From NCBI RefSeq assembly GCF_001704155.1, contig NZ_CP016294.1, positions 741,501 through 805,500 on the forward strand: DNA of 64,000 bases, read 5' to 3'. The stretch comes from Stenotrophomonas rhizophila. Lineage in GTDB: Bacteria; Pseudomonadota; Gammaproteobacteria; Xanthomonadales; Xanthomonadaceae. A program made the position numbers and the translations under genes. Below the pieces are notes generated by a model. It worked only from the letters and a program-made list of their open reading frames with translations. It ran no database searches and was not told where the DNA came from. This document shows positions 1 through 9,321 of the stretch, in pieces. How positions within the stretch are numbered: the stretch's first letter is position 1; each line of letters starts with the position of its first letter.

Positions 1-163
1 GGTGGACGAAGCCACCGAATGGCTCAAGCGCGCCCCGTTCCTGCCCGGCGACGTGGTGGAGATCCGCCCGTTCTATACGGAGGAAGATTTTGGCGAGGCT
101 TTCACCCCGGAATTACGTGCGCAGGAACAGCGTCTGCGCGACCAGATCGGCCAGGCCGACTGA
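1..163 (+). CDS. DGPF/YCII-family protein, C-terminal fragment
   Basis: This is the last 53 residues of a gene that begins outside the window; the reading frame runs from base 2 to the TGA at 161-163. The tail contains ATEWLKRAPFLPGDVVEIRP, which matches the C-terminal pattern of DGPF (YCII-related) proteins, a small ferredoxin-like-fold family. These proteins are the usual genomic partners, and in Streptomyces the targets, of ECF42 sigma factors, and such a sigma gene lies 0.9 kb downstream. It is followed after 27 bp by a VOC protein gene on the same strand, so it probably heads the same transcription unit. Biochemical role unknown. Confidence 0.75.
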   Translation, partial: VDEATEWLKRAPFLPGDVVEIRPFYTEEDFGEAFTPELRAQEQRLRDQIGQAD

Positions 164-190
164 CCCCCCCGTGCTTTTCAGGAGATTCCC

Positions 191-616
191 ATGAAACTGA
201 TTCCGTTCCTTGGCTTCAGCGGCCAGACCCACGAAGCCATGGCGTTCTATGCCCAGGTGCTGGGCGGCAAGGTCACCTCGGAAATGAAGTACAGCGACAT
301 GCCGCCCAGCGACAACATGGACGGCTGTGGCGACAACCCTGGCCCGTCCGATCCGAACCTGATCGCGCACAGCCAGCTGGAAGTGGGCAGCGCGATCCTG
401 ATGGCGGCTGATGGCCCGCCTTCTTCGGGCCAAGGCACCACCACGATCAACATCGAGGTGGAGACCGAGGAGGAAGCCGAGCGCGTGTTCAAGGCGCTGT
501 CCGAGGGCGGCAAGGTGACGTTCCCGATCGGCGAAACGTTCTGGGCCAAGCGCTGGGGCATGCTGGAAGACCGCTACGGCAAGCCGTGGATGGTCAACTG
601 CATGAAACCTTACTGA
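191..616 (+). CDS. VOC family protein, PhnB-like
   Basis: A 141-residue vicinal-oxygen-chelate fold protein of the PhnB / 3-demethylubiquinone methyltransferase-like subgroup. The N-terminus (MKLIPFLGFSGQTHEAMAFY) and the internal EVGSAILMAADG and INIEVETEEEAERVF segments fit that subgroup, as does the closing GKPWMVN. The ATG follows an AGGAGA ribosome-binding sequence at 180-185. Length is normal for the family. It is co-directional with the DGPF gene upstream and a second VOC gene 16 bp downstream, a set commonly found with ECF42 sigma factors. The substrate cannot be told from sequence; members range from metal-dependent enzymes to binding proteins. Confidence 0.85.
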   Translation: MKLIPFLGFSGQTHEAMAFYAQVLGGKVTSEMKYSDMPPSDNMDGCGDNPGPSDPNLIAHSQLEVGSAILMAADGPPSSGQGTTTINIEVETEEEAERVFKALSEGGKVTFPIGETFWAKRWGMLEDRYGKPWMVNCMKPY

Positions 617-632
617 TCACGGGAAACCCATC

Positions 633-1040
633 ATGACCGACACGCCCCAGATGATCTTCGTGAACCTGCCCGTCCGCGACCTGGACAGGAGCAAGGCGTT
701 CTTCACCGCGCTGGGTTTCACGCCCAACCTGACCTACACCGATGACAAGGCGGCCTCGTTCAACATCAGCGACACCATCATGCTGATGCTGCTGCTGGAG
801 CCGTTCTTCGCCACCTTCATCAACCGGCCCATCGCCGATGCGCGCAAGCAGGCGCAGGTGATTCTTGCGTTGTCTTCGCCCAGCCGCCCGGCGGTGGATG
901 AAACCCTGGAGAAGGTGCTCAAGGCCGGTGGTAGCGAACCGACGCCGCCGCGCGATTACGGCTTCATGTACCAGCGCAGCTTCGAGGACCTGGATGGCCA
1001 CCTGTGGGAAGTGGCGCACATGGATGGCGAACCCGGCTGA
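633..1040 (+). CDS. VOC family protein (glyoxalase/bleomycin-resistance-like)
   Basis: A 135-residue VOC protein distinct from its upstream neighbour. It starts with IFVNLPVRDLDRSKAFFTAL, the classic first strand-helix of glyoxalase/bleomycin resistance domains, and ends with FEDLDGHLWEVAHMD, where DGHLWE supplies the usual metal or ligand Glu near the C-terminus. It lies 16 bp after the first VOC gene and 57 bp before the chosen start of the sigma factor gene. Probably part of the ECF42 regulon unit; substrate unknown. Confidence 0.85.
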   Translation: MTDTPQMIFVNLPVRDLDRSKAFFTALGFTPNLTYTDDKAASFNISDTIMLMLLLEPFFATFINRPIADARKQAQVILALSSPSRPAVDETLEKVLKAGGSEPTPPRDYGFMYQRSFEDLDGHLWEVAHMDGEPG

Positions 1041-1049
1041 TGCCAAGTG

Positions 1050-1074
1050 CCGCGCCGCACCTTGTGCGGCGCGG
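1050..1074. other. perfect 11-bp inverted repeat before sigma gene
   Basis: CCGCGCCGCAC at 1050-1060 is the exact reverse complement of GTGCGGCGCGG at 1064-1074, with a 3-base loop. There is no T-tract after it, so it is not a standard intrinsic terminator. It lies between the second VOC gene and the most likely start of the sigma gene and would cover the alternative GTG start at 1074. It may stabilise the upstream mRNA or limit read-through. Confidence 0.6.
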
Positions 1075-1097
1075 TGACGGATGCTCTCATTCGCCGC

Positions 1098-2360
1098 ATG
1101 GAAGCTGCGCTGACACAACGACTGGATACCCTCTGGCGCATGGAGTCGCCGGCGCTGATCGCACGCCTGGCGCGGATGCTGGGCGGCGATATCGGGCGTG
1201 CCGAAGAACTGGCCCAGGACACCTGGCTGGCCGCGCTGGAGCGCTGGCCCACCCAGGGCGTTCCGGATAATCCGGGAGCGTGGCTGATGACCACTGCACG
1301 CAATCGCGCCATCGACGTGCTGCGCCAGCACCAGCGCGTGGCCGGCCAGCATGCGCAGTGGGGCACTGAACTCGAACCACAGCCGCTGCCGCTGCCCGAC
1401 GACAGCGACGCCCTGCAGGACGACATCGGCGATGACCTGCTGCGGCTGATGTTCGTGGCCTGCCACCCGGTGCTGTCGGCCGATGCACGGGTGGCGCTGA
1501 CCCTGCGCCTGCTGGGCGGGCTGACCACCGATGAGATCGCGCGCGCGTTCCTGCAGCCGGAGCCGACCATTGCCCAGCGCATCGTACGGGCCAAGCGCAC
1601 GCTGGCCGACAAGCAGGTGCCGTTCGAAGTGCCGCGCCAGGCGGCAATACCGGAGCGGCTGGGCTCGGTGCTGGCGGTGGTGTACCTGATCTTCAACGAA
1701 GGCTATGCGGCCAGCAGCGGCGATGACTGGATGCGCCCGGCGCTGTGCGAGGAGGCGCTGCGGCTGGGGCGGGTGCTGCAGCAGCGCCTGCCGACCTGGC
1801 CGCAGGTGCACGGCCTGCTGGCGCTGATGGAACTGCAGGCCTCGCGCGCGGCCGCGCGCGTGGACGTGCACGGCAACCCGATCCTGCTGCCGGACCAGGA
1901 CCGCAGCCGTTGGGACCACCTGCAGGTGGCGCGCGGGCAGGCGGCCTTGCAGCAGGCCGTGGCGCTGGGCGGGGCCGATGATGGCTACGTGCTGCAGGCG
2001 GCCATCGCCGACTGCCACGCGCGCGCGCGCCACGCCGATGCGACCGACTGGGCGCGCATGGCCGCGCTGTATGCGCGGTTGGCGGAAGTGCAGCCGTCAC
2101 CGGTGGTGGAACTCAACCGCGCGGTGGCGGTTTCGCGCGCGGAAGGGGCGGCAGCCGCATGGCCGTTGGTGGAGCAGCTGGCCGACGATCCACGGTTGCG
2201 CGACTACGCGCCGATGGCGGCAGTGCAGGGTGACCTTTTGTCGCAGATGGGCCGGCACGCAGAGGCGGCCGATGCTTTCGCGCGGGCGGCGCGGCTTACT
2301 CCCAACGCGCGCGAACGCGCGCTGCTGCAGGCCCGGGCGGCGCGGCTGCAGCCGGACTGA
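1098..2360 (+). CDS. ECF42-type RNA polymerase sigma factor with C-terminal TPR-like domain
   Basis: A sigma-70 family factor of the ECF42 / DUF6596 type, about 420 residues, roughly twice the size of a simple ECF sigma. Region 2 carries GRAEELAQDTWLAALERWP and NPGAWLMTTARNRAIDVLRQ; region 4 carries TLRLLGGLTTDEIARAFL. The second half (VYLIFNEGYAAS, then helical repeats ending FARAARLTPNARERALLQAR) is the extension that replaces an anti-sigma factor in this group. The frame is open from 1047 (GTG), but the ATG at 1098 is preferred because MEAALTQRLDTLWRMESPAL resembles family N-termini and because the earlier starts lie in a strong hairpin. No anti-sigma gene is adjacent. Confidence 0.88.
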   Translation: MEAALTQRLDTLWRMESPALIARLARMLGGDIGRAEELAQDTWLAALERWPTQGVPDNPGAWLMTTARNRAIDVLRQHQRVAGQHAQWGTELEPQPLPLPDDSDALQDDIGDDLLRLMFVACHPVLSADARVALTLRLLGGLTTDEIARAFLQPEPTIAQRIVRAKRTLADKQVPFEVPRQAAIPERLGSVLAVVYLIFNEGYAASSGDDWMRPALCEEALRLGRVLQQRLPTWPQVHGLLALMELQASRAAARVDVHGNPILLPDQDRSRWDHLQVARGQAALQQAVALGGADDGYVLQAAIADCHARARHADATDWARMAALYARLAEVQPSPVVELNRAVAVSRAEGAAAAWPLVEQLADDPRLRDYAPMAAVQGDLLSQMGRHAEAADAFARAARLTPNARERALLQARAARLQPD

Positions 2361-2462
2361 CACAATTCTCCTCTTGCCCGAAACCTGAACAGGCACTATG
2401 GTGGCGCCTCACAAAAGTGACCGGGCGCCTTGCCGGGTCCGTTCGAGAAGGATTGCGGGACG

Positions 2463-3668
2463 ATGGTTTCAGGGAAGAAGCGTACGCGCGCGCGTAGCGC
2501 GTGGCTGTTGTTGTGCGGGTTCGTATTGGTTGGCACTGCCACCTTCGCCAGCGCCGCGCAGGCTGCCGACAAATCGCAGCAGGCCTATTGGGCCGGTTTT
2601 GCCTACACCGCCGACCAGAGCGCCGTTGAAGCCAGCACCCCGCGTGCGGCTGCGGTGCTGAAAGCGCGTGGCCTGGCCCCGCTCAACCAGGCCCTGTGGG
2701 CCCGGCTGCAGGCGCAGCGCCCGGCCAGCCTGGAACTGATCGACCAACCGCTGGCGATGCTTGATGGCACCACCAGTGCCACGGTGCTGGCCACCGCGCT
2801 GGACCGCGAGCTGGTGTCGATCGAACCGATCGGTGGCCAGTACAAGGTGCTGGTGGAAGTGGCGCTGCAGGCGCTGTTCTTCGATTTCCGCGAACGCCAG
2901 GTGGTGGCGTCCTACCCGATCACGCTGCAGCGCATCGACGTGATGGAGTTCCTGCCGGACGAGGACGACATCGACGCGATCGTGGCCGACCTGCTGTACG
3001 GCAAGGCCGCCACCGGCCTGCCGCAGGTGCTGGCCGATACGCTGGCCAAGGCAAAGCTGCCGGCCGCGTCGACGCGCCGCCTGCAGGTGGGCGAGGTAAC
3101 CCTTTCCGATGCGGTGCGCGCCAAGCTGCCCGATGCGGTGGATGAGCAGGTGCTGCGCGCCACGCTGGCCCATGAACTGTCCAAGACGCTGTCGTCCAAC
3201 ACCGGTATCGGCCTGCTGCCGCCGGCCACCGGCCAGGCGATCGGCGGTGCGATGGCCGCGCGCTTTGCCGACGGCAAGGTGTACCAGCTGAAGATCCCCG
3301 AGCCGGATTACGTGGTGAAGCTGCGCCTGGATGCGCTGAAGAACGGCGTGATCAATGAAACCCCGGCGATGAAGACGATGCTGTTCGGCGCGTTCTTCCA
3401 GGCCACGGTGGTGGAGCCGTTCTCGGGCAAGGTGTTCTTCGACCAGCCGCTGCGCAAGGGCGCCACCAAGGTGGTGCCGTCGACCCAGTGGCATGTTGAC
3501 CAGTGGTCGGCCAGCTACGAAACCACGCTGGCCGGCCTGGACGCCTTCGCCGGCGCCGCCGCCAAGCGCGCGGATTCGAAAGCGTGGCTGGACGAACAGA
3601 AGCCCGGCGGCAAGCCGCTGCAGCAACAGACCCAAGCCCTCCAGGAGTTGATCACCTCATGCCGTTGA
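2463..3668 (+). CDS. Secreted protein of unknown function, first gene of CsgG-like operon
   Basis: About 401 residues. The ATG at 2463 is chosen over an upstream in-frame start (2430) because AAGGA lies 10 bases before it and it begins directly with a signal peptide (basic start, hydrophobic core, cleavage near ASAAQA-ADK). The mature part has no motif I can name with certainty. A stretch around residues 230-340 (LAHELSKTLSSNTGIGLLPP, then DYVVKLRLDALKNG) resembles the layout of CsgG/LpoB-type periplasmic domains, but this is weak. The stop overlaps the start of the next gene (ATG at 3659), implying translational coupling. First of four co-oriented envelope genes. Confidence 0.8.
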   Translation: MVSGKKRTRARSAWLLLCGFVLVGTATFASAAQAADKSQQAYWAGFAYTADQSAVEASTPRAAAVLKARGLAPLNQALWARLQAQRPASLELIDQPLAMLDGTTSATVLATALDRELVSIEPIGGQYKVLVEVALQALFFDFRERQVVASYPITLQRIDVMEFLPDEDDIDAIVADLLYGKAATGLPQVLADTLAKAKLPAASTRRLQVGEVTLSDAVRAKLPDAVDEQVLRATLAHELSKTLSSNTGIGLLPPATGQAIGGAMAARFADGKVYQLKIPEPDYVVKLRLDALKNGVINETPAMKTMLFGAFFQATVVEPFSGKVFFDQPLRKGATKVVPSTQWHVDQWSASYETTLAGLDAFAGAAAKRADSKAWLDEQKPGGKPLQQQTQALQELITSCR

Positions 3669-4759
3669 TTCGTGCCGTACTGCTGATTCTCATTGCACTG
3701 ATGGTTGCCGCGCCGGTTGCGGCGCAGACCGCCAGTTCCCGTGGTACCGGTTCGGCCAGCTATGGCCTGCGCCTGAGTGCCGACACCCGTGCCCAGGCCC
3801 TGAACAAGGCCAAGGTCAATGCACTGGAGGCGTACATCGCCGAATCCGGCGCGGCCAAGCTGCGCCTGTTCGAAGACCGTCGCGCCGAGTTCATCGGTGA
3901 AATCGACCGCTACGTGCTGTCGGCGGTGCCGCTGTCGGATACCGAAGACAAGAAGGCCAAGACCTACACCGTCAGCGTCCGCGCCGAGATCAACACCACC
4001 CTGCTGCAGACCAAGCTGGATGCCGGCTCGGCCACCGCCGGTGCGCGCAGCAACGAGCGGTCGATGCTGACCTTCCTGTTCATGGCGCGCTCGCAGGACA
4101 CCGTGCAGTCGTTCCAGGACAAGGAATACCGCCGGGTCGACGCCAGCCAGAGCTACGACGAGAAGACCCGCGAAGGCGACAGCTTCCGTGGCAACTCGGT
4201 GAGCACCAACGGCAGCATCAACCAGAACGCGTCGGTGTCGATCACCGCCGGTGGCAGCACCACCGCGCGCAGCGACAACATCGCCTGGAAGGTGGCCAAC
4301 GCCAACGAGATCAACACCGCGATGACCGGTGCGTTCAGCGCAGCCGGCTATGAAGTGGTGGAAGCGGAATACGTGGAAGGCGAATCGCGTGGCCTGCTGA
4401 GCATCGAACGCATCCGCAAGGACTTCAGCACCGGCAACGACCTGTCGGCCGCCACCCTGCGCGATACCGCCAATGGCATCAAGGCGGCCAACATCCCGTA
4501 CCTGGCGGTCGGCACGCTGGACGTGGGCATGCGTGACCGCGATCCGGTCAGCGGCAACACCCGCGTGTTCGTCACCGTCACCGGCAAGGTGCTGGACGTG
4601 AGCGGCCGCTTCCCGAAGACCGTGTCGTCGGTGGGTCCGGTGCAGTTCTCCGGCACCGGTCCGAACGAGACCGTGGCCCGCACCAATGCGCTGCAGATCG
4701 CCGCCGAGAAGGGTGCGCAGCAGATGATCAACGAATTGAACGTCAAGGCCGTGCGTTAA
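3659..4759 (+). CDS. Exported protein with FlgT/LPP20-like N-terminal region
   Basis: 366 residues starting with a clear signal peptide (MPLIRAVLLILIALMVAAPV, cleaved after AQ). Just after cleavage, SASYGLRLSADTRAQALNKA and NALEAYIAE resemble the repeated-Ala helix of FlgT-N / LPP20-type envelope domains, and a similar TNALQIAAEKGAQQMINEL helix closes the protein. The middle is polar and Ser/Asn rich (NSVSTNGSINQNASVSITAG). The start overlaps the previous stop by 10 bases. The pairing with a CsgG-like lipoprotein two genes on suggests periplasmic or outer-membrane assembly; the exact role is not known. Confidence 0.8.
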   Translation: MPLIRAVLLILIALMVAAPVAAQTASSRGTGSASYGLRLSADTRAQALNKAKVNALEAYIAESGAAKLRLFEDRRAEFIGEIDRYVLSAVPLSDTEDKKAKTYTVSVRAEINTTLLQTKLDAGSATAGARSNERSMLTFLFMARSQDTVQSFQDKEYRRVDASQSYDEKTREGDSFRGNSVSTNGSINQNASVSITAGGSTTARSDNIAWKVANANEINTAMTGAFSAAGYEVVEAEYVEGESRGLLSIERIRKDFSTGNDLSAATLRDTANGIKAANIPYLAVGTLDVGMRDRDPVSGNTRVFVTVTGKVLDVSGRFPKTVSSVGPVQFSGTGPNETVARTNALQIAAEKGAQQMINELNVKAVR

Positions 4760-4823
4760 GGCGTACCGACCAAGGTCGCTACCCACCGGTTCGCGCCAAC
4801 ATTTTCCAACAAGGAATTACACA

Positions 4824-5489
4824 ATGATCCGCAAGACCCTCATCGCCCTGGCCATCGCCACCACCTTCGCCGCCCCGGCGCACGCGCAGTTCGGTAAGCT
4901 GAAGGACCTGGCTGGCGGCGGCAACAGCGCCGCGGCCGCTTCGGCCGGCGCCCCGGACGAAGCCGCGCAGGAAGCACTGGTGCGTCGTTTCGTGTCCTCG
5001 CAGTCGCACTCGATCGACGCGCAGACCTCCTTCGCCAAGGCCTTCGGCCTGGCCGAGCAGGTCAAGCTGCTGGAAGCCGAGCGCATGGCGCTGTCGTCCG
5101 GTTCGGTCAACGTGGACCAGATGAAGAAGTCGGTGTCGGTCAGCGAAGCAGCCCAGGCTGCGATCGATGAGCGCGTGGCCGCGCAGCCGGAGCTGAGCGC
5201 CGAATCCAAGCAGCACTACACCACCGGCCTGGTCGCCCTGGTCGCCTCCGCTGCCGAAGGCCAGAAGCTGAGCGGTGAAGCCAGCAACTTCGCCAACGGC
5301 ATGAAGAGCCTGAGCGGCACCCAGCTGGTCACCGTGGGCCGCAAGCTGGCTGCCGGTGCGTGGGTGGCCAAGGAATCGCCGGGCTACCTGAAGGGCCTGT
5401 ACTCCTCGTCGAAGGCCGCGCTGACCTTCGCCCGCGCCGCCAAGATCAAGGTGCCGGGCAACGCCGAGTCGATGCTCGACAGCCTGTAA
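4824..5489 (+). CDS. Small exported alanine-rich protein, unknown function
   Basis: 221 residues. An N-terminal signal peptide (RKTLIALAIATTFAAPAHAQ) is followed by a Gly/Ala linker (AGGGNSAAAASAGAPDEAA) and then a mostly helical, Ala/Ser-rich body. AAGGAATT lies 8 bases before the ATG. I recognise no family. It sits 64 bp after the FlgT-like gene and 18 bp before the CsgG-like lipoprotein gene. It could be a chaperone, a secreted substrate, or a structural partner of the complex; nothing in the sequence decides this. It lacks the imperfect Gln/Asn repeats of curlin subunits. Confidence 0.78.
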   Translation: MIRKTLIALAIATTFAAPAHAQFGKLKDLAGGGNSAAAASAGAPDEAAQEALVRRFVSSQSHSIDAQTSFAKAFGLAEQVKLLEAERMALSSGSVNVDQMKKSVSVSEAAQAAIDERVAAQPELSAESKQHYTTGLVALVASAAEGQKLSGEASNFANGMKSLSGTQLVTVGRKLAAGAWVAKESPGYLKGLYSSSKAALTFARAAKIKVPGNAESMLDSL

Positions 5490-5507
5490 TCGAAAGGAAC
5501 GCCACGC

Positions 5508-7145
5508 ATGCAGACCCCATACCGACTGTTGAGCCTGGCCCTCACCGTGACCCTGCTTGCCGCCTGCGGCAAGCAGGAGGCACCGGTGGAGACCGCGGCG
5601 CCGAAGGCCGAATCCAAGCTGGACGCACCGGCTGAAAAGCCGCTGCGCGACGCTCCGGATTTCGGCGGCACCACCCAGGTGGCGCGCGAAGCCGAGGGCA
5701 TCGGCAGCACCCCGGAGCTGGCGGTGCTGGCCGCGCTGCAGTCGGCGGTCGCGCAGGTCAATGGCGTGCGTGTCGCCAGCCAGATGCAGAGCCTGCGTGC
5801 GGGCCTGCATGTGGACGTGGATGGGGAACACGTCGGCGATATCCGCGCCGACGCGTTTTCCCAGCAGATGATTGCCGCTTCGCAAGGGGCGGTGCTGGGC
5901 TACGAGATCCTCTCGCAGGAAGAAGTCAGCCAGCTGGATGAAGAAGTGATTGCCCGCGTGCGCGCCAGCGACGCCGGCTACAGTTATTCGGCGTCTGCCT
6001 CGGCCAGTGGCTCGGCGCAGGCGCAGGCAGAAGCTGCCGGTGGCGGAAGTTCCGCATCGGCCAGCATCAAGGAAAGCTACAAGGAACAGGCCAGCGTGGA
6101 CGCCAAGCGCGGCGCGCAGTCGTTCGAATCCGATGTCAGCCGCCGCACGATGCGCAGCTACTGGAAGGTGCGCGTGCGCGCCGATATCGCCAAATACCGC
6201 GCCCCGGACGAACAGGGCCGGCCGAAGATCGTGGTGGCCCAGCCACACGTGCGCAGCGGCACCTATGCCGTCGGCGATGGCCGGGTGGCCAGCGATGAAG
6301 TGGCCGCGGCCATTCGCGCGCGCCTGAACGACACGCTGACCCAGACCAAGCGCTTCATCGTGCTGGACCGTGAGTTCGGCGAGGAGATGCAGGCTGAGAT
6401 CGACCACATCAACAGCGGCAACGTGCGCCTGCAGGACACCGCGCGGCTGGGCCAGCAGCTGGCCACCGACCTGATCCTGATTCCCACCATCGAACGCTTC
6501 GAGTACCCGCGCAGCGTGCGCAACCTGCGCATGTCCGACCGCCAGGTGACCTCGTATTCGGGCGGCGGGCGCATCACCCTGCGCCTGATCAACGCGACCA
6601 CCGGTGAGGTGGTGATGTCCGACAGCTTCGATCACCAGCTGGCCTCGACGGGCCCGAGCACCCTGCCGCGCGTGGTGGATGGCAAGGGCATGGCGGCGGC
6701 GATGATGGATTCGCTGTCCGGGCAGATCGGCACGGCGATCATCACCGAGATCTTCCCGGTGTCGGTGGTGGCCATGACCGGCGACCAGGTGGTGCTGAGC
6801 CAGGGCGGTGAATCGCTCAAGGCCGGCCAGCGCTGGCAGGCGGTGATGCTGGGCGAGGAGCTGAAGGACCCGCAGACCGGGCGTTCGCTGGGCCGCAATG
6901 AAACCCCGTGCTGCACGATCCGGGTGGACCGCGTGGCGTCGCAGACCTCCTACGGCACCATTGAAGGTGGGGCGGACCTGGGCGGCGCGAGCTTCAAGCC
7001 CGGTTCGATCGAGCTGCGTTCGCAGGCCGGTGCGGTGAAGCCGGCCGCGTCGGCGGCGACGGCATCCAGCGGCAGCGCGAAGCCGAAGCCGGCGCGTGCG
7101 GCGGCACCGAAGGCAGCGGCGCCGGCGGAAGATCCGAACTGGTGA
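5508..7145 (+). CDS. CsgG-domain outer-membrane lipoprotein
   Basis: 545 residues. The signal sequence ends in a lipobox, LLAAC, with the lipidated Cys at about residue 20; Gly at +2 does not signal inner-membrane retention, so outer-membrane sorting is expected. Residues about 60-220 form a Ser/Ala-rich region ending in YWKVRVRADIAKYRAP. Residues about 240-400 form a CsgG-like domain: IVVAQPHVRSGTY, IRARLNDTLTQTKRFIVLDR and LGQQLATDLILIPTIERFEY. The C-terminus is Ala/Pro/Lys rich. CsgG homologues form secretion pores (curli) or act with LpoB-type envelope factors. No csgA/B/E/F-like gene is present, so the substrate is unknown. Last gene of the operon, closed by a terminator. Confidence 0.82.
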   Translation: MQTPYRLLSLALTVTLLAACGKQEAPVETAAPKAESKLDAPAEKPLRDAPDFGGTTQVAREAEGIGSTPELAVLAALQSAVAQVNGVRVASQMQSLRAGLHVDVDGEHVGDIRADAFSQQMIAASQGAVLGYEILSQEEVSQLDEEVIARVRASDAGYSYSASASASGSAQAQAEAAGGGSSASASIKESYKEQASVDAKRGAQSFESDVSRRTMRSYWKVRVRADIAKYRAPDEQGRPKIVVAQPHVRSGTYAVGDGRVASDEVAAAIRARLNDTLTQTKRFIVLDREFGEEMQAEIDHINSGNVRLQDTARLGQQLATDLILIPTIERFEYPRSVRNLRMSDRQVTSYSGGGRITLRLINATTGEVVMSDSFDHQLASTGPSTLPRVVDGKGMAAAMMDSLSGQIGTAIITEIFPVSVVAMTGDQVVLSQGGESLKAGQRWQAVMLGEELKDPQTGRSLGRNETPCCTIRVDRVASQTSYGTIEGGADLGGASFKPGSIELRSQAGAVKPAASAATASSGSAKPKPARAAAPKAAAPAEDPNW

Positions 7146-7182
7146 TGTGTATCGGCGCCTGATGGGCGGCTTCGTTGGGTTG

Positions 7183-7218
7183 AAACGCCGGTTGCAGTGC
7201 AGCCGGCGTTTTTGTTTT
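7183..7218 (+). terminator. intrinsic terminator after CsgG-like gene
   Basis: The stem AAACGCCGG (7183-7191) pairs with CCGGCGTTT (7203-7211), followed by a T-rich tract to 7218. It lies 38 bp after the stop of the CsgG-like gene and closes the four-gene operon. Confidence 0.85.
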
Positions 7219-7224
7219 GGGCTC

Positions 7225-7350
7225 CGGATGCTTGCGCGCGCTGCGCGCGGTGTCCGGCCAACGGCCGGGGCAACGAATGGTTACGTGGTGGTCGGGATCG
7301 GGATCAATCAACCGCAAGCGGTAGCGCCGGCCGTTGGCCGTTGGCCGGCC
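7225..7350. repeat. GTAG/REP-type repeat cluster
   Basis: Contains TGTCCGGCCAACGGCCGGGG, a palindromic core that recurs at about 53.98 and 55.37 kb with the same flanks (a CGCGCTGCGCGCGG stretch before and a GTTACGT stretch after). A second palindrome, GTAGCGCCGGCCGTTGGCCG, starts at 7321. It fills the intergenic space between the CsgG operon terminator and the M28 peptidase gene. Confidence 0.75.
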
Positions 7351-7423
7351 CAGGAGGCCCATGTCGCGCGCGGGACGGTTATGATCCGTGAATGATGGGG
7401 TTGTCCCAACTGCGGAGAGAACG

Positions 7424-9073
<1,650 letters not shown>

Positions 9074-9081
9074 GCACCACG

Positions 9082-9105
9082 CCCCGCCGGCACCTGCCGG
9101 CGGGG
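9082..9105 (+). terminator. GC hairpin after M28 gene, probable terminator
   Basis: CCCCGCCGGCA (9082-9092) and TGCCGGCGGGG (9095-9105) are exact reverse complements with a 2-base gap, starting 9 bp after the stop codon. There is no T-run, so termination may be weak or factor-assisted. Confidence 0.5.
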
Positions 9106-9130
9106 TATGGTCTTCGGCCTGCTGTACGTG

Positions 9131-9191
9131 GGACACGCATGGCGTGTCGCTACGCCCCCGGACCGGCCGCAGGGACACGCCATGCGTGTCC
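9131..9191. repeat. REP pair in inverted orientation
   Basis: GGACACGCATGGCGTGTC (9131-9148) is repeated as its exact reverse complement at 9174-9191, and each arm is itself nearly palindromic. The 61-bp unit can fold as two small hairpins or one long one. It lies between the M28 gene and the histidine kinase gene. Confidence 0.75.
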
Positions 9192-9321
9192 ACGCGGTGC
9201 CTGGCACCCCGGCGCCGCGCCGGCACCGTTTCATCCCTGCTTTCCCGGCTTCCATCGCATGGCGCTTGTGCCCTCCACGGGCAGGGCTATCCTCACACCA
9301 TCCCATCGTGAAGACGCCGCC

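Noticed and set aside
2463..7145. Curli (csg) operon
   Set aside because: Only one CsgG-like protein is present; there are no curlin repeat proteins or csgE/csgF-like genes, so it was kept as an unknown CsgG-type operon.
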